Under the pieces are notes generated by a model. That model was not told where the DNA came from, did not search any database, and was given only the letters and a program-made list of their open reading frames with translations. DNA of 64,000 nt from Kamptonema formosum PCC 10802 (GTDB lineage Bacteria; Cyanobacteriota; Cyanobacteriia; Cyanobacteriales; Oscillatoriaceae): positions 6,797,228-6,861,227 of the forward strand of contig NZ_KB235948.1 of the NCBI RefSeq assembly GCF_000332335.1, given 5' to 3'. The position numbers and the translations under genes are program-made. This document shows, one piece after another, positions 55,486-64,000 of the stretch. How positions within the stretch are numbered: position 1 is the stretch's first letter; every line of letters starts with the position of its first letter.

Positions 55486-56144
55486 GCGAACCCCCACAAA
55501 TAGACCGGCAGCGAGAGCATCAAGCGAACGAGCGCACCTTTCTGGCTTGGCTGCGCACCTCCATTGCCCTGATTGGGTTTGGATTTGCTATCGCTCGTTT
55601 CGGTCTCTTCCTGCGCCAGTTGCAATCCGCTCTCACCGGCGAAAACGTCAGGAGCCAACCTTTCGTCAACTCCCAAACCCTAGGCGTGGGTTTGGTCATT
55701 CTTGGCGTTCTCCTGATTGGCTTATCTGCGTGGCGCTACAACCGGGTTTTCTGGCAAATTGAGCGGGGAAGCTACCGGCCCAATCGCTTGACAGTCTGGA
55801 TAACCGCTGCGTCGGTCGCCATCTTGGGCCTCCTCAGCATTCCCTTTGTCCTCTGGCAGCGACCGCCGGCTCCCAGCACGCCCCCTCCTCCCAGAAGCGG
55901 CAGACACTCTCGGCTGCAAAATCGCAATTTGTTTTTCAGTGGTGTCAGATTAGGAAATGCCAAGTCTGGCCCGATATTCCCGACGGAGGTAATATTTCAC
56001 GCCCTCACGGATCGACTTAATTCGAGCCGGCTCAATCAAACAGCAAAGGGCCAATATTTTATTTCCGATTTTCTATCAGAAAAGCGATTTAAACTTTCTA
56101 AACAGGCCAGGAGAAGGCGAGGTAAAGTAGAAAGAGGGCAGTAA
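55482..56144 (+). CDS. YidH-type (DUF202) membrane protein with C-terminal extension
   Basis: This 220-aa protein starts at the ATG at 55482, overlapping the preceding stop as ATGA. Residues 1-125 match DUF202: NERTFLAWLRTSIALIGFGF plus three membrane segments. After a proline stretch (PPAPSTPPPP) comes an 80-residue basic tail without resemblance to the family, which may be read-through into former noncoding DNA. The DUF202 part looks intact. Confidence 0.82.
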   Translation: MSEPPQIDRQREHQANERTFLAWLRTSIALIGFGFAIARFGLFLRQLQSALTGENVRSQPFVNSQTLGVGLVILGVLLIGLSAWRYNRVFWQIERGSYRPNRLTVWITAASVAILGLLSIPFVLWQRPPAPSTPPPPRSGRHSRLQNRNLFFSGVRLGNAKSGPIFPTEVIFHALTDRLNSSRLNQTAKGQYFISDFLSEKRFKLSKQARRRRGKVERGQ

Positions 56145-56255
56145 CGTCTTCTCACAGATGTGTGCCGGCGGCGCAATCAACTCCTCACCGCGCTTAAGAT
56201 GACTATTTTCGCGGAATTCGCCGGTCTGTAAACTTTTGGAAATTTTGGAAATCTG

Positions 56256-58103
56256 ATGAATCTTTTCAAAAAACTCAAATTGACCTTCCGTTACATCAAG
56301 CTGGAGCGCTTTATCGGTTCGCTGGTCTATTCGCTCCAGAGAGACCGGCTGGAGCGCCAGTTTCCCAACCTTGAAACTGCTAAGCCTTTTAAAACGCCCG
56401 GAAAACTGCTGCAGGTGGAGCGAACGGCTAGAGGCGGGCACTTCTACTTCCAGGAAGCGGAACTGGAAGTCAGCTTTTTGCAACGATATACCGACTTGAC
56501 CGGTCGCCCGCCGCTGCCTCCCCGCTGGGCGTTTGGCTATCACCAGTCTCGCTGGGGTTACGAAACCGAAGACGCAGTGAGGAAAACGGCTGAGGGATTC
56601 CAGACGCACGACCTGCCCTTGAGCGCGATTCACCTGGACATCGACTGCAAAGATCAATTCCGCTCCTTCACCATCGACCCGGATCTCTTTCCCAAGCTAG
56701 CCGAGTTCAACCAGGAACTGGCAGCTAAAGGAGTGCGGCTGATTGCCATTGTCAACCCGGGAGTGAGAGCCGATCGCAAAAACACACTGTTTCAAGAGGG
56801 CAAAGCGCAAGAAGTGTTTTGCAAACTCCCGAATGGAGAAATTGCCCTCGCCCCTGTATGGCCCGGTATGTGCGCCTTTGCTGATTTTACCCACCCGCTA
56901 GCCCGCCACTGGTGGAGCCGGCAGTACGAATATCTCCTCGATTTGGGTGTGGCGGGATTCTGGCACGACATGAACGAACCAGGAGTGTTTACCCTGTGGG
57001 GAGACGCCACGCTACCCCGACCCACCCGGCATTTTCTCGAAGGCAGGGGCGGCAATCACGTGGAGGCGCACAATGTTTACGGGTTGCTTCAGGCTCAAGC
57101 GGGCTACGAAGCGCTGCGCGAGTGCCAGCCAGACCGGCGGCCTTTTATTGTCTCGCGTGCCGGTTGGGCGGGGCTGCAGCGCTACGCCTGGACTTGGACG
57201 GGAGATGTGGAAACCAGCTGGGAAGCGCTGCGCCAGACGGTGCCGACTGTGCTGGGGATGGGCCTTTCCGGGATTCCTCACACCGGCCCGGATATCGGGG
57301 GTTTCAAAGGAAATCCTTCGGAGGAGCTGTACCTGCGCTGGTTCCAGATGGCGTGCTTTCTCACCTTCTGCCGCACCCACTCCGCCAACAATGTCAAGCC
57401 GCGCACGCCCTGGAGTTACGGCGAGCCGGCCCTCAGTATTGTGCGGGAATTCTTGCGGCTGCGCTACCGGCTGATTCCCTATTTTTACACGCTGGCTTGG
57501 GAAGCGGCGCAGACGGGGCACTCCCCAATTCGCCCGCTTTTCTGGCACGACAGCGGTGACGAGCGACTTTGGGGGGTAGAGGATGCCTTTTTCCTGGGCT
57601 CGGCGCTGCTCGTCTGCCCGGTGATGCGCGAATTTGCCCGCTCGCGCCCGGTTATTTTGCCGAAAGGGCGCTGGTATGATTTTTGGGAGGGTGCCGTTGC
57701 GGAAGGTCCGGCGCAGATTGAGGTGGCGGCACCCCTGGAGCGGATTCCGCTTTTTGTCAAGGCGGGAACTGTCCTGCCAGTGGAACAAGACCGGCAGTTA
57801 ACTCTCCACCTCTACCCGCCGGCAGAAGGAGCCGGTGCTGGCTCGCTCTACAGCGATGCCGGAGATGGTTTTGGAGAGTGGCGGCTCGACCGGTTCCGCA
57901 TGGCGATCGGCGGAAGCGGTTTGCAGCTCACCTGGGAGGAGCGCGGGGATTTTGCTTTTCCTTATTGAGCTGTTCAGCTGCATTTCCACGGGTTCCAGCC
58001 GCAGCGCGCTCTGGTGGATGGCACAGAGGTTGCCTGTCCGGGGTTCCAGCTGGAGGTCGGGCGCTTTCAGGAGGTGCGCTTTCCGGGAGAAACGCCCGCT
58101 TAA
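56256..58103 (+). pseudogene. GH31 alpha-glucosidase with internal deletion and in-frame TGA
   Basis: The frame has the GH31 core PPRWAFGYHQSRWGYETEDA, nucleophile region GFWHDMNEPGVF, acid/base region TWTGDVETSWEAL and GPDIGGFKG. Two lesions are visible. Near residues 73-77 the N-terminal beta domain (FYFQEAELEVSFLQ) runs directly into RYTDLTGRPPLPPR, so a block of perhaps 150-200 residues is missing. A TGA at 57966-57968 then ends the frame, but the same frame continues sensibly (AVQLHFHGFQPQRALVDGTE, ending GETPA) to TAA at 58103. Catalytic residues are preserved. Confidence 0.85.
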
Positions 58104-58117
58104 AAGTCAATGAACAA

Positions 58118-58312
58118 TTAAACGGCTGGATAGCCGGCAGCGGCAATCGCTGCTTGAATAGCTGCTGCCGGTGCTTCAGTTTCTACCCTGACGAGCTTGG
58201 TTTTTGGATCGGCTTGAACAGTCGCGCCGGCATCCACTGTCCTCACTGCTTTGGCGATCGTATCCACACAAGCAGAACAGGCCATCTTAGGAACGGTTAG
58301 TTGCAGTACCAT
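58118..58312 (-). CDS. Heavy-metal-associated (copper chaperone-like) protein
   Basis: This 64-aa protein has the HMA ferredoxin-like fold with metal motif MACSAC at residues 10-15 and a C-terminal AIAAAGYPAV. It resembles Atx1/CopZ chaperones that pass Cu(I) to transport ATPases. A four-helix copper-storage-type protein is encoded 0.4 kb away on the same strand, which supports a copper role. Confidence 0.92.
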   Translation of the reverse strand: MVLQLTVPKMACSACVDTIAKAVRTVDAGATVQADPKTKLVRVETEAPAAAIQAAIAAAGYPAV

Positions 58313-58696
58313 AATCTCAGAATCTTCCCGAAGTAAACCTAATATAATTCTATGCTATACTTATTAATTGACGGAAATACTTAAAACAATTCTCAATCGC
58401 CTCTCTTTTCTTCTTGGCGATCTTGGCGTCTTGGCGGTCAACACAACGGAAACCATTCCCCTAAATCCAGTTTGGGCAGGGGCGCTTTTATTTACCACTT
58501 TTGCATCTGGCAGATATTTGCGGCCACCCCGCCCTCCCCTAAAACAAAGATGCCAGCGAAATTGATATCATTGCGGGGGAGATGTGAATGGCTGAATCCG
58601 AAAACCCTCCAATAGATGTTTCCGTGCTGCTGCGGGAGGGGGTCGCATATCGCCAGCGAAGCAGTATGCGCCCCCGCCTTATCGCTTCAATTTTTA
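58313..58696. other. Intergenic region with gene-start remnant
   Basis: At 58588 a ribosome-binding site (GGGGGAGATGTGA) precedes MAESENPPIDVSVLLREGVA, but the frame soon becomes antisense to the next gene. It may be the 5' end of a truncated gene. Nothing else is recognisable in these 384 bp. Confidence 0.3.
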
Positions 58697-59029
58697 CTAG
58701 GCGATCCCGGCAACACTGGCGATTTTGCGGTACTCACCAGCAGCCCGCCGGCAAGCTTCAGCGCACTTCTGGCAGTGTTCGTCTGAATGCTTCTCGCATT
58801 CGCTGGCACACGCTTCGCAGATGGAGATGCAGGAGCGAGCGACTTCCGGAATGAAGCCCGAACTGCGACTCATGAAAGCAGCAATAGTCCAGCACATTTG
58901 GGCGCAATCTCTGCAGAGGCTGGCGCATTTGGGCATATTGCCAATGCACTTGTCGGCACAGTGTTCGCACTCATAGGCGCAGTGAACTGCAATATCCACA
59001 CTGGATTTGGAGAGTTGACTGGCAAGCAT
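58697..59029 (-). CDS. Four-helix-bundle copper-binding protein (Csp/DUF326-like)
   Basis: Starting at the ATG at 59029, with AAGGAG upstream, this 110-aa protein has about fifteen cysteines in CxxxC and CxxC spacings (HCAYECEHCADKC, CASLCRDCAQMC, CISICEACASEC, HCQKCAEAC). This is the pattern of copper-storage four-helix bundles. No Tat or Sec signal is visible, which fits the cytosolic Csp3 type. It probably buffers Cu(I), together with the nearby HMA chaperone. Confidence 0.92.
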   Translation of the reverse strand: MLASQLSKSSVDIAVHCAYECEHCADKCIGNMPKCASLCRDCAQMCWTIAAFMSRSSGFIPEVARSCISICEACASECEKHSDEHCQKCAEACRRAAGEYRKIASVAGIA

Positions 59030-59373
59030 GAAAGTTCTCCTTACAAGACTTGATTGATTTTGCCGGCCCATTTGGGCGCTGACTTTTTGGGAGCGACTTT
59101 TTAAATTTATCGAAAACAGTTCATCTTTTGCAAGAGCCGCCCTCCCAGTTATTATTTAAAATCGCTGCCTTTGATTTGGCATCTTCCTAATGGCAGACCT
59201 CTGGCTTCTTTCTAATGAGATAGGAGAGGCTCACTCAAATTTAATTTTTTTAGGCGGGGGAACAGAAGCTTGCGGGCGATTTTGGACAGACCTTTTTCGG
59301 TCTGGCAGAGCCCGTATAATCTGGAGGCGCTGGCGCTCGCACGCTTGGGTGAGCGGAATAAAAGTTGCTTACT

Positions 59374-59496
59374 ATGGCTAAAAACGTTAGTGCCAGAACT
59401 TTGTGGCAGTTTGCTTTAAAGTCGAGTTTGCTGGAAAGCGAAATTTTCTTTCTTTTGGCAGACGCTAAACAGGAGTTGATGCTTTTACTGTGGTAA
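59374..59496 (+). CDS. Short hypothetical ORF
   Basis: A 40-aa frame (MAKNVSARTLWQFALKSSLL, ending LMLLLW) lies in the 59030-59624 gap. It lacks a clear ribosome-binding site. The composition is compatible with a small helical peptide, but I cannot support a function. The rest of the gap holds nothing I can name. Confidence 0.3.
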   Translation: MAKNVSARTLWQFALKSSLLESEIFFLLADAKQELMLLLW

Positions 59497-59624
59497 TTGG
59501 GCACTTTTCCAGCGCCACAAGTCGGCTGTCTAAAGGGGCGTGACGGTGCCGGGGCTCTACTGGCGCAACGACTGACGCATCTTAGAAAGAGTAGCCCAGA
59601 AGTATGCTTTAGGAGGTTCTTTCA

Positions 59625-60158
59625 ATGAAGAATAGACTTGCTGATAGCCTTTTTGCTGAGCGCGTTCGCGCACACGGTAACGGTTTCGCCCGAGGGCTGT
59701 GGAACTGTCGGGGAGTGTTCGCCTTGGCAAGCGTCGCTCTGCTTTTTTCCGCTTGCAACGTAGAGGAGAGACAGGCGGGTGTTCGCGAGCCTGGGGTACC
59801 TGCGGCTCCCGGAGGCACAACCGTGGAAAGAGTGGCTGAAGATCCGAACAGACTCCTGGGTCAGACAGTGACTGTGACAGGCGAAGTCGAAGAAATATTT
59901 GGCCCGCGCGCGTTCCAGATCGAAGACAAAAGCATCTTCAGCAGCGACGAAGTGCTGGTCGTGAATGCGACTGGGACAGCAATTCCCATTGTTGAGGGCA
60001 GGGATATCCGGGTGACGGGGGAAGTTCGCAAGTTCGTGCTGGCTGAGTTCGAGCGCGATTACGATTTGGGCTGGGATTTGGACTTAAAGAGAAAGGTAGA
60101 AGCGGAATATAGAGACAAGCCGGTGATCGTCGCTCGGTCAATCCAAGAGGTGCGATAA
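59625..60158 (+). CDS. Lipoprotein with an OB-fold-like domain
   Basis: This 177-aa protein starts at the ATG at 59625, with AGGAGG upstream. A basic N-region and hydrophobic stretch lead to the lipobox LFSAC, so it is a predicted lipoprotein. The mature part has RLLGQTVTVTGEVEEIFGPR and GRDIRVTGEVRKFVL, repeating the strands of an OB-like fold. No partner gene is evident. Confidence 0.8.
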   Translation: MKNRLADSLFAERVRAHGNGFARGLWNCRGVFALASVALLFSACNVEERQAGVREPGVPAAPGGTTVERVAEDPNRLLGQTVTVTGEVEEIFGPRAFQIEDKSIFSSDEVLVVNATGTAIPIVEGRDIRVTGEVRKFVLAEFERDYDLGWDLDLKRKVEAEYRDKPVIVARSIQEVR

Positions 60159-60437
60159 TTTGTCTAGATCCCAATAGATTTTGGGAGCCGGTCGCTCTCC
60201 CTTGCCTGCAAAATTGTTGGTTTGGGGACTGTCAAGTCTAGCTGCCGGTCAGGGGTTTACAGTCAGAATGGGAACCCTAACCGATTCTTGCCGAGTCGGA
60301 ACGGAGCCAACTGGCCGGCTTTTAACGCCGGTGACAAAAGTTGTCTAATGGCTTAACCTAAGTGGATAGTGCTATAAGTTGAAAAAAAAATAAACTGATC
60401 GCAACAGCTCGAACAGCCAGCAGAGGGAGGCAGCACT

Positions 60438-60809
60438 GTGCGTCTCGGACAATGGATCGGCTTAATCGCCCTGCTCATCTCTATCTATATCCTGTGGCAA
60501 ATTAGGCCCATATTTTTTTTAGTTTTTCTATCGGCGATTTTGGCAACGGCTTTAAACTGGAAAGCCGGTGCGGTAATAGTTCTGTACTTCGCTATTCAGC
60601 CAATTGAGGGAAATTTCGTCACCCCCGTGATTATGGAAAAGCAAGTCTCTTTGCTGCCGGCATTCACCTTGGCACTTATGACTGCTTTCGGACTCTTTTT
60701 TGGCCTTTTGGGATTGTTCTTGTCTCTCCCGATCTTGGTCGTCGCCCAAATTTGCTTGAAAGAGATACTGATTAAAGACGTGCTGGACAAGTGGCAGGAA
60801 ATAGATTAA
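60438..60809 (+). pseudogene. AI-2E family transporter with its middle deleted
   Basis: This 123-codon frame (GTG start, GGGAGG upstream) joins the first 40 residues of an AI-2E transporter (LGQWIGLIALLISIYILWQI) to the last 80 (WKAGAVIVLYFAIQPIEGNF). The intact paralogue at 61093-62181 shows the same two ends, separated by about 240 residues. The junction is in frame and falls at LN-W, where the paralogue has LN both at the end of the N-terminal part and just before the C-terminal part. It might still make a small membrane protein. Confidence 0.85.
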
Positions 60810-60927
60810 GGCCATTGGGGTCTGTTTTGGCCAAGAATCGCTTGAGGCCAAGTGTAACAGAGGGGGATTCACTGCGCTCTCCTATCCCAGCGCCATCATA
60901 TTTTTACTTTTTATAACCCAGCACCGA

Positions 60928-61071
60928 ATGAGGCAGAGCCTCCTTTCATTGCCTTCCCAGGCAGAGCCTGGGAATGAGGGGACGAGGGGAAAAGTGAGTG
61001 CCAGTATGAGATTTATAGAGTTGAGCTAGCTGTCTTTAAAATCCCAAATCCCAAATCCCAAATCCTAAATT
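60928..61071. repeat. AGGCTCTGCC palindromes and AAATCCC heptamers
   Basis: GAGGCAGAGCCTCC and TTCCCAGGCAGAGCCTGGGAA occupy 60928-60980. Four tandem AAATCCC/AAATCC units lie at about 61041-61071, just upstream of the intact AI-2E gene. Confidence 0.8.
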
Positions 61072-61092
61072 GGCCTAAATGGGGGAATCATT

Positions 61093-62181
61093 GTGACTTT
61101 AGGAAAATGGATCGGCTTATTCGCTCTTATAGTAGCTCTCTACATTTTGTGGCAAATTCGGCAAGTTATTTTGCTGCTGTTTGTAGCTGTAGTATTGGCG
61201 ACAGTCTTGAACAGGTTCGTGGAGCGACTGCAGCGCTCCCGCATCAAGCGAGGCGTTGCCGTTGCCCTATCAGTTTTTATTGTAGTGGTGCTCATCGCTG
61301 GCTTCTTTGCCTTGGCTGTACCGCCCATTATCGACCAATTTCAAAAGCTAGTTGAGCTTTTGCCGCAGGCATTAGAGCGGTTGCGCGGGTGGCTGTACGG
61401 GCTGCAAAATGTCATCCCCCAGCAACTGATAGACGATATTCGCAACCTCAGGGGTTTCACGCAAAATCTGCAAACTTGGGGCACTCGGATATTTGGCAAC
61501 TTTTTTACCTGGTTTAATAACTCGATTGGTACTGTACTGAACATTCTATTGGTTTTAGTCCTGACCGTCATGCTCTTGGTGAACCCTTCACCTTACCGGC
61601 GGGTTTTTATCCTGGCATTTCCTGCCTTCTACCGACGGCGAGTCGCTCAAATCCTTTCTGAATGTGAGAGCTCTTTGGTTGGCTGGATTAAAGGCACGCT
61701 TTTTAATATGTTTGTCATTGGTTTACTTAGCTATATTGGCCTGCGGATTTTGAACGTGCCACTGCCGTTCGTGAATGCCATTTTAGCAGGATTATTAGAG
61801 TTTATCCCTAATCTCGGCCCCACCCTGAGCGTGATTCCTCCAATGCTGCTGGCCCTGCTCAATGCGCCTTGGAAAGCCGGTGCGGTGCTAGTGATGTACA
61901 TTGTAATCCAGCAGTTGGAAAGCCTTATTTTGGTTCCCTTTGTCATGCAGGAAACGGTATCTCTGCTGCCAGCATTTACGCTGCTAGCCGTAGTGATTTT
62001 TGCCGCTTTTTTCGGATTTTTAGGTTTATTTATGGCGGTTCCCCTGCTAATTGTGTCACAAATTTGGATAAAAGAAGTCTTGGTTCACGATATACTTAAC
62101 AAGTGGCACAAAGATGCAACAGACGACCGCCGGCAAGATTTCCCAACACAAGATTTACCAACAGAGCCTGGGATGCGTTAA
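61093..62181 (+). CDS. AI-2E family transporter (PerM-like)
   Basis: This 362-aa protein has about eight membrane segments and the family core VGWIKGTLFNMFVIGLLSYI and LLEFIPNLGPTLSVIPPMLL. It starts at GTG 61093, with GGGGGA upstream. The family includes TqsA and Na+/H+ antiporter-like proteins, so the transported substrate is uncertain. It is the intact paralogue of the deleted gene 0.3 kb upstream. Confidence 0.92.
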   Translation: MTLGKWIGLFALIVALYILWQIRQVILLLFVAVVLATVLNRFVERLQRSRIKRGVAVALSVFIVVVLIAGFFALAVPPIIDQFQKLVELLPQALERLRGWLYGLQNVIPQQLIDDIRNLRGFTQNLQTWGTRIFGNFFTWFNNSIGTVLNILLVLVLTVMLLVNPSPYRRVFILAFPAFYRRRVAQILSECESSLVGWIKGTLFNMFVIGLLSYIGLRILNVPLPFVNAILAGLLEFIPNLGPTLSVIPPMLLALLNAPWKAGAVLVMYIVIQQLESLILVPFVMQETVSLLPAFTLLAVVIFAAFFGFLGLFMAVPLLIVSQIWIKEVLVHDILNKWHKDATDDRRQDFPTQDLPTEPGMR

Positions 62182-62204
62182 TAACGCACTGTGCTGGTAT
62201 GGGT

Positions 62205-62846
62205 TCAGTGATGGTGCGCTCCCACCGGCTGCCGGTTGCCGCTCCCTGGATGGGTGCGCTCTTGCAACGCCCACAGACTCATCCCCGCCGCCAGACCAGC
62301 CCCGAGCGCGTCCATCATTAAGTCAACAATGGTGTCATTGAGGCTGTCGATCACTTGGGTCAGCCACTCAACTATCTCCCAGAGCGCACCGATGGAAATT
62401 CCGAAACTGGCGATCGCCAGCAGATACAGCCAGCGGTGATCCTGGAAAAGGGGCAGCATCGGGCTGTAAAACAGGAAACTCAGGGCCAAGGTTACGGAAA
62501 AGGTTGTGAAAGCGTGGGTAATTTCATCATAAGGGCCGGGCATGTAAAATAGATCCCACACCCAGCCCCCCGCATTGAGCAGCGCCGCTACCACAAACAG
62601 AAAATCGAACAGCGTCGGCAGTCGCTGGTCAGCGGTAACGAAAATAAATGAGCCTACTAAAAAGCAAGCTAGGGCGGTCGCGCCCTTCCAGTCGCCCTGA
62701 GCCATTTCATAGGCAGTCGCTACAGCCAGAAGAAACTGCCCGACCCAAGCCGCTACTCGATAACCTCGCCAATTGGTACTTAACACGGTTTTTCCCTGAT
62801 TATTTGCCAAAATATAGATAGCGGTTTTAATCCCCTCCTTCCCCAA
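62205..62846 (-). CDS. Integral membrane protein, YjdF/DUF2238-like
   Basis: This protein of up to 213 aa has five or six hydrophobic helices. Conserved-looking acidic and histidine residues occur in GPYDEITHAFTTF and ALWEIVEWLTQVIDSLNDT, which resembles the DUF2238 (YjdF) family. The start is uncertain: the longest frame uses TTG 62846 inside a repeat, while AAGGAGGGG slightly downstream suggests a later start. Function is unknown. Confidence 0.65.
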   Translation of the reverse strand: MGKEGIKTAIYILANNQGKTVLSTNWRGYRVAAWVGQFLLAVATAYEMAQGDWKGATALACFLVGSFIFVTADQRLPTLFDFLFVVAALLNAGGWVWDLFYMPGPYDEITHAFTTFSVTLALSFLFYSPMLPLFQDHRWLYLLAIASFGISIGALWEIVEWLTQVIDSLNDTIVDLMMDALGAGLAAGMSLWALQERTHPGSGNRQPVGAHHH

Positions 62847-62922
62847 CTCTGCCTGGGAATGAGGGACTCGGAGGCTCCGCCTTCTTTTCGGAGGGAAAGC
62901 CTACTAAAAGCGTAACAGCTTA

Positions 62923-63459
62923 TCATAAAGTCCGGCTCTCCGGTACTTTGTCTTCCCTGTCAGAGTTTTTCGGGATGACACTGATGCGACCGTCCCCCTC
63001 AATATAAGCCCTTTTCACCTCGGATACCTGTTCCACACCCTGCAGGCGCAGCTGGTTCATCAGCTCATCTTCAGTGATTAATTCCTTGCGCATATTGTGT
63101 CGCAGCAACTGGCCCTCTTTCACTAGCGGTAGGGGGTCTGGGTGGGTGAAGCGCTGAAATCTCGGAAAATAGTACCCGAGCAGATTGAGGAAGTAGCTCC
63201 AAAAAATAATTGTCCCGACGAGAATTAACCCCTCAGAGATAGACTTGTATTGGCTTGCCATTGCATTCTGGGCAGCATCGGCGATCAGAACCACTACAAG
63301 CAAATCCGTGATTCCCAGCGTCCCCGACTGACGCTTCAAAACTAGGCGCAAGAGTGATAAAAGCCCTAGGTAGACAAGTGTTCCCCGCATAACCATCTCG
63401 GCGATGGAGGCAGTGGGAACGAACATCTCCTCCCAATTAAGTCTAAAAAGAATATCCAT
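62923..63459 (-). CDS. DUF421 (YetF-like) membrane protein
   Basis: This 178-aa protein has N-terminal membrane helices (GTLVYLGLLSLLRLVLKRQS, LIADAAQNAM) and a cytoplasmic domain with LLRHNMRKELITEDELMNQL and VKRAYIEGDGRISVIPK. This arrangement is characteristic of DUF421/YetF proteins. Its role is not established. It starts at the ATG at 63459. Confidence 0.9.
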   Translation of the reverse strand: MDILFRLNWEEMFVPTASIAEMVMRGTLVYLGLLSLLRLVLKRQSGTLGITDLLVVVLIADAAQNAMASQYKSISEGLILVGTIIFWSYFLNLLGYYFPRFQRFTHPDPLPLVKEGQLLRHNMRKELITEDELMNQLRLQGVEQVSEVKRAYIEGDGRISVIPKNSDREDKVPESRTL

Positions 63460-63652
63460 TAAACTAGCGGTATTCCAGCTCTCTCTGCCTATAGCTTATT
63501 CGTTCAACTCGCCGCCGCTATCTCACAGGAGAGGGAAATATAGCTCTGACTTTGGGCATATTTAAGAAACCGCCTGCCGTTTCCTTGTTTTTGCATTCCT
63601 GCTGCGAAACCGGCCCGAATGCTATTGTCGGGGCGGCGTTTCTGTTGAGAAT

Positions 63653-64000
63653 TCATTTAGCCCCCTCTGGCAACCCACTCGCGCTTTGAACGCGCTTTCC
63701 ATAGAGTTTAGTCAGGGGGACAGCGGTCAAACCGTGGGCGAGTATGGAGGCGCAAATTATCAGGCTGCCAACTGCCCAAGCTTCCTCCACTCCCGTCGCG
63801 CGCTGCGAGAGCATGGCATAGAAAAGCGCTGCCGCGCCGATAGGGCCGAACCATCCCACAAACAGGGCGTCCTGAAGTCCTTGCAGTCGGGGCAGGAATT
63901 TCCTCAGCGCCACCACCGCCGGCAGCCGGCGCAGCAACAGCACCGCCACTGCCAAAAACAGGCCGCGCCACCCCAGCTCCAGCCATTTCTCCCAGGGGAG
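63653..64000 (-). CDS. Cation/proton antiporter, C-terminal part (cut by window edge)
   Basis: The frame is open to the right edge and ends at TGA 63653. It reads LFLAVAVLLLRRLPAVVALR, LFVGWFGPIGAAALFYAML and ICASILAHGLTAVPLTKLYG, the last transmembrane helices of a CPA1/NhaP-type antiporter. The N-terminal part lies outside the window. No function beyond the family can be given. Confidence 0.82.
   Translation of the reverse strand, partial: LPWEKWLELGWRGLFLAVAVLLLRRLPAVVALRKFLPRLQGLQDALFVGWFGPIGAAALFYAMLSQRATGVEEAWAVGSLIICASILAHGLTAVPLTKLYGKRVQSASGLPEGAK

Noticed and set aside
56912-57788. Other-frame ORFs of 133-258 aa inside the GH31 gene
   Set aside because: The GH31 frame has clear catalytic motifs; the others are arginine-rich shadows.
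1-64000. tRNA, rRNA, riboswitch or self-splicing intron
   Set aside because: Reading both strands I found no T-loop plus acceptor pattern, no rRNA sequence and no riboswitch core that I could support.
1-64000. A transposase or integrase gene to drive the short elements
   Set aside because: No reading frame resembles a transposase, recombinase or reverse transcriptase; any driver must lie outside the window.

Overview
This window looks like the chromosome of a filamentous, Oscillatoriales-like cyanobacterium. The evidence is a type I-D CRISPR-Cas locus of the cyanobacterial kind, several small cyanobacterial protein families (DUF6335-like, DUF2795, KirBac, AI-2E transporters), heptamer repeats (AAATCCA units), scattered GCGATCGC octamers, and dense families of short palindromic elements of the TATAGC...GCTATA and AGGCTCTGCCT types. 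The taxon is inferred from content and style, not from a marker gene.

Positions 1-9194 hold the leader end of a very large CRISPR array: 123 copies of a 37-bp repeat, running off the left edge. Positions 9195-18996 hold a complete type I-D operon on the minus strand, in transcription order cas3', cas10d/csc3 (with the HD nuclease), csc2 (cas7), csc1 (cas5), cas6, cas4, cas1, cas2, leader, array. A divergent WYL-domain regulator (19109-19966) shares the promoter region, which carries two copies of AGTGTCCGTA that are good operator candidates.

Positions 20117-31827 read as a nucleobase/nucleoside module: a NarL-type response regulator, a ureidoglycolate-lyase-like gene, a BMP-type nucleoside ABC importer (binding lipoprotein, double ATPase, two permeases), an SDR, and three minus-strand genes that match the URC uracil-degradation set (uracil phosphoribosyltransferase, the DUF1688 protein URC4, and the GTP-cyclohydrolase-II-like URC1). 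Positions 32141-34908 contain a 113-bp element in two inverted copies, each ending in a CRISPR-repeat-like sequence. One copy interrupts a DegT-type aminotransferase gene.

Positions 35356-44302 carry a baeRF protein, an erythromycin-esterase-family protein, a DJ-1/PfpI protein with an added helical domain, small stress-type proteins and a split FluG-like pair (amidohydrolase plus glutamine-synthetase-like). Positions 45226-48316 hold a TPR/CHAT-like protein and an unknown partner with a coiled coil and two membrane segments.

From 46.6 kb to 61 kb the window is notable for broken genes. There are an erythromycin esterase missing its middle, a frameshifted phosphoribosyltransferase, a DUF1206/LLM-oxidoreductase chimera, a GH31 glucosidase with a missing block and an in-frame TGA, and an AI-2E transporter reduced to its two ends. 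Short mobile-looking repeats fill the gaps. The right end carries an intact AI-2E transporter, two membrane proteins and the C-terminal part of a cation/proton antiporter. I saw no tRNA or rRNA gene.
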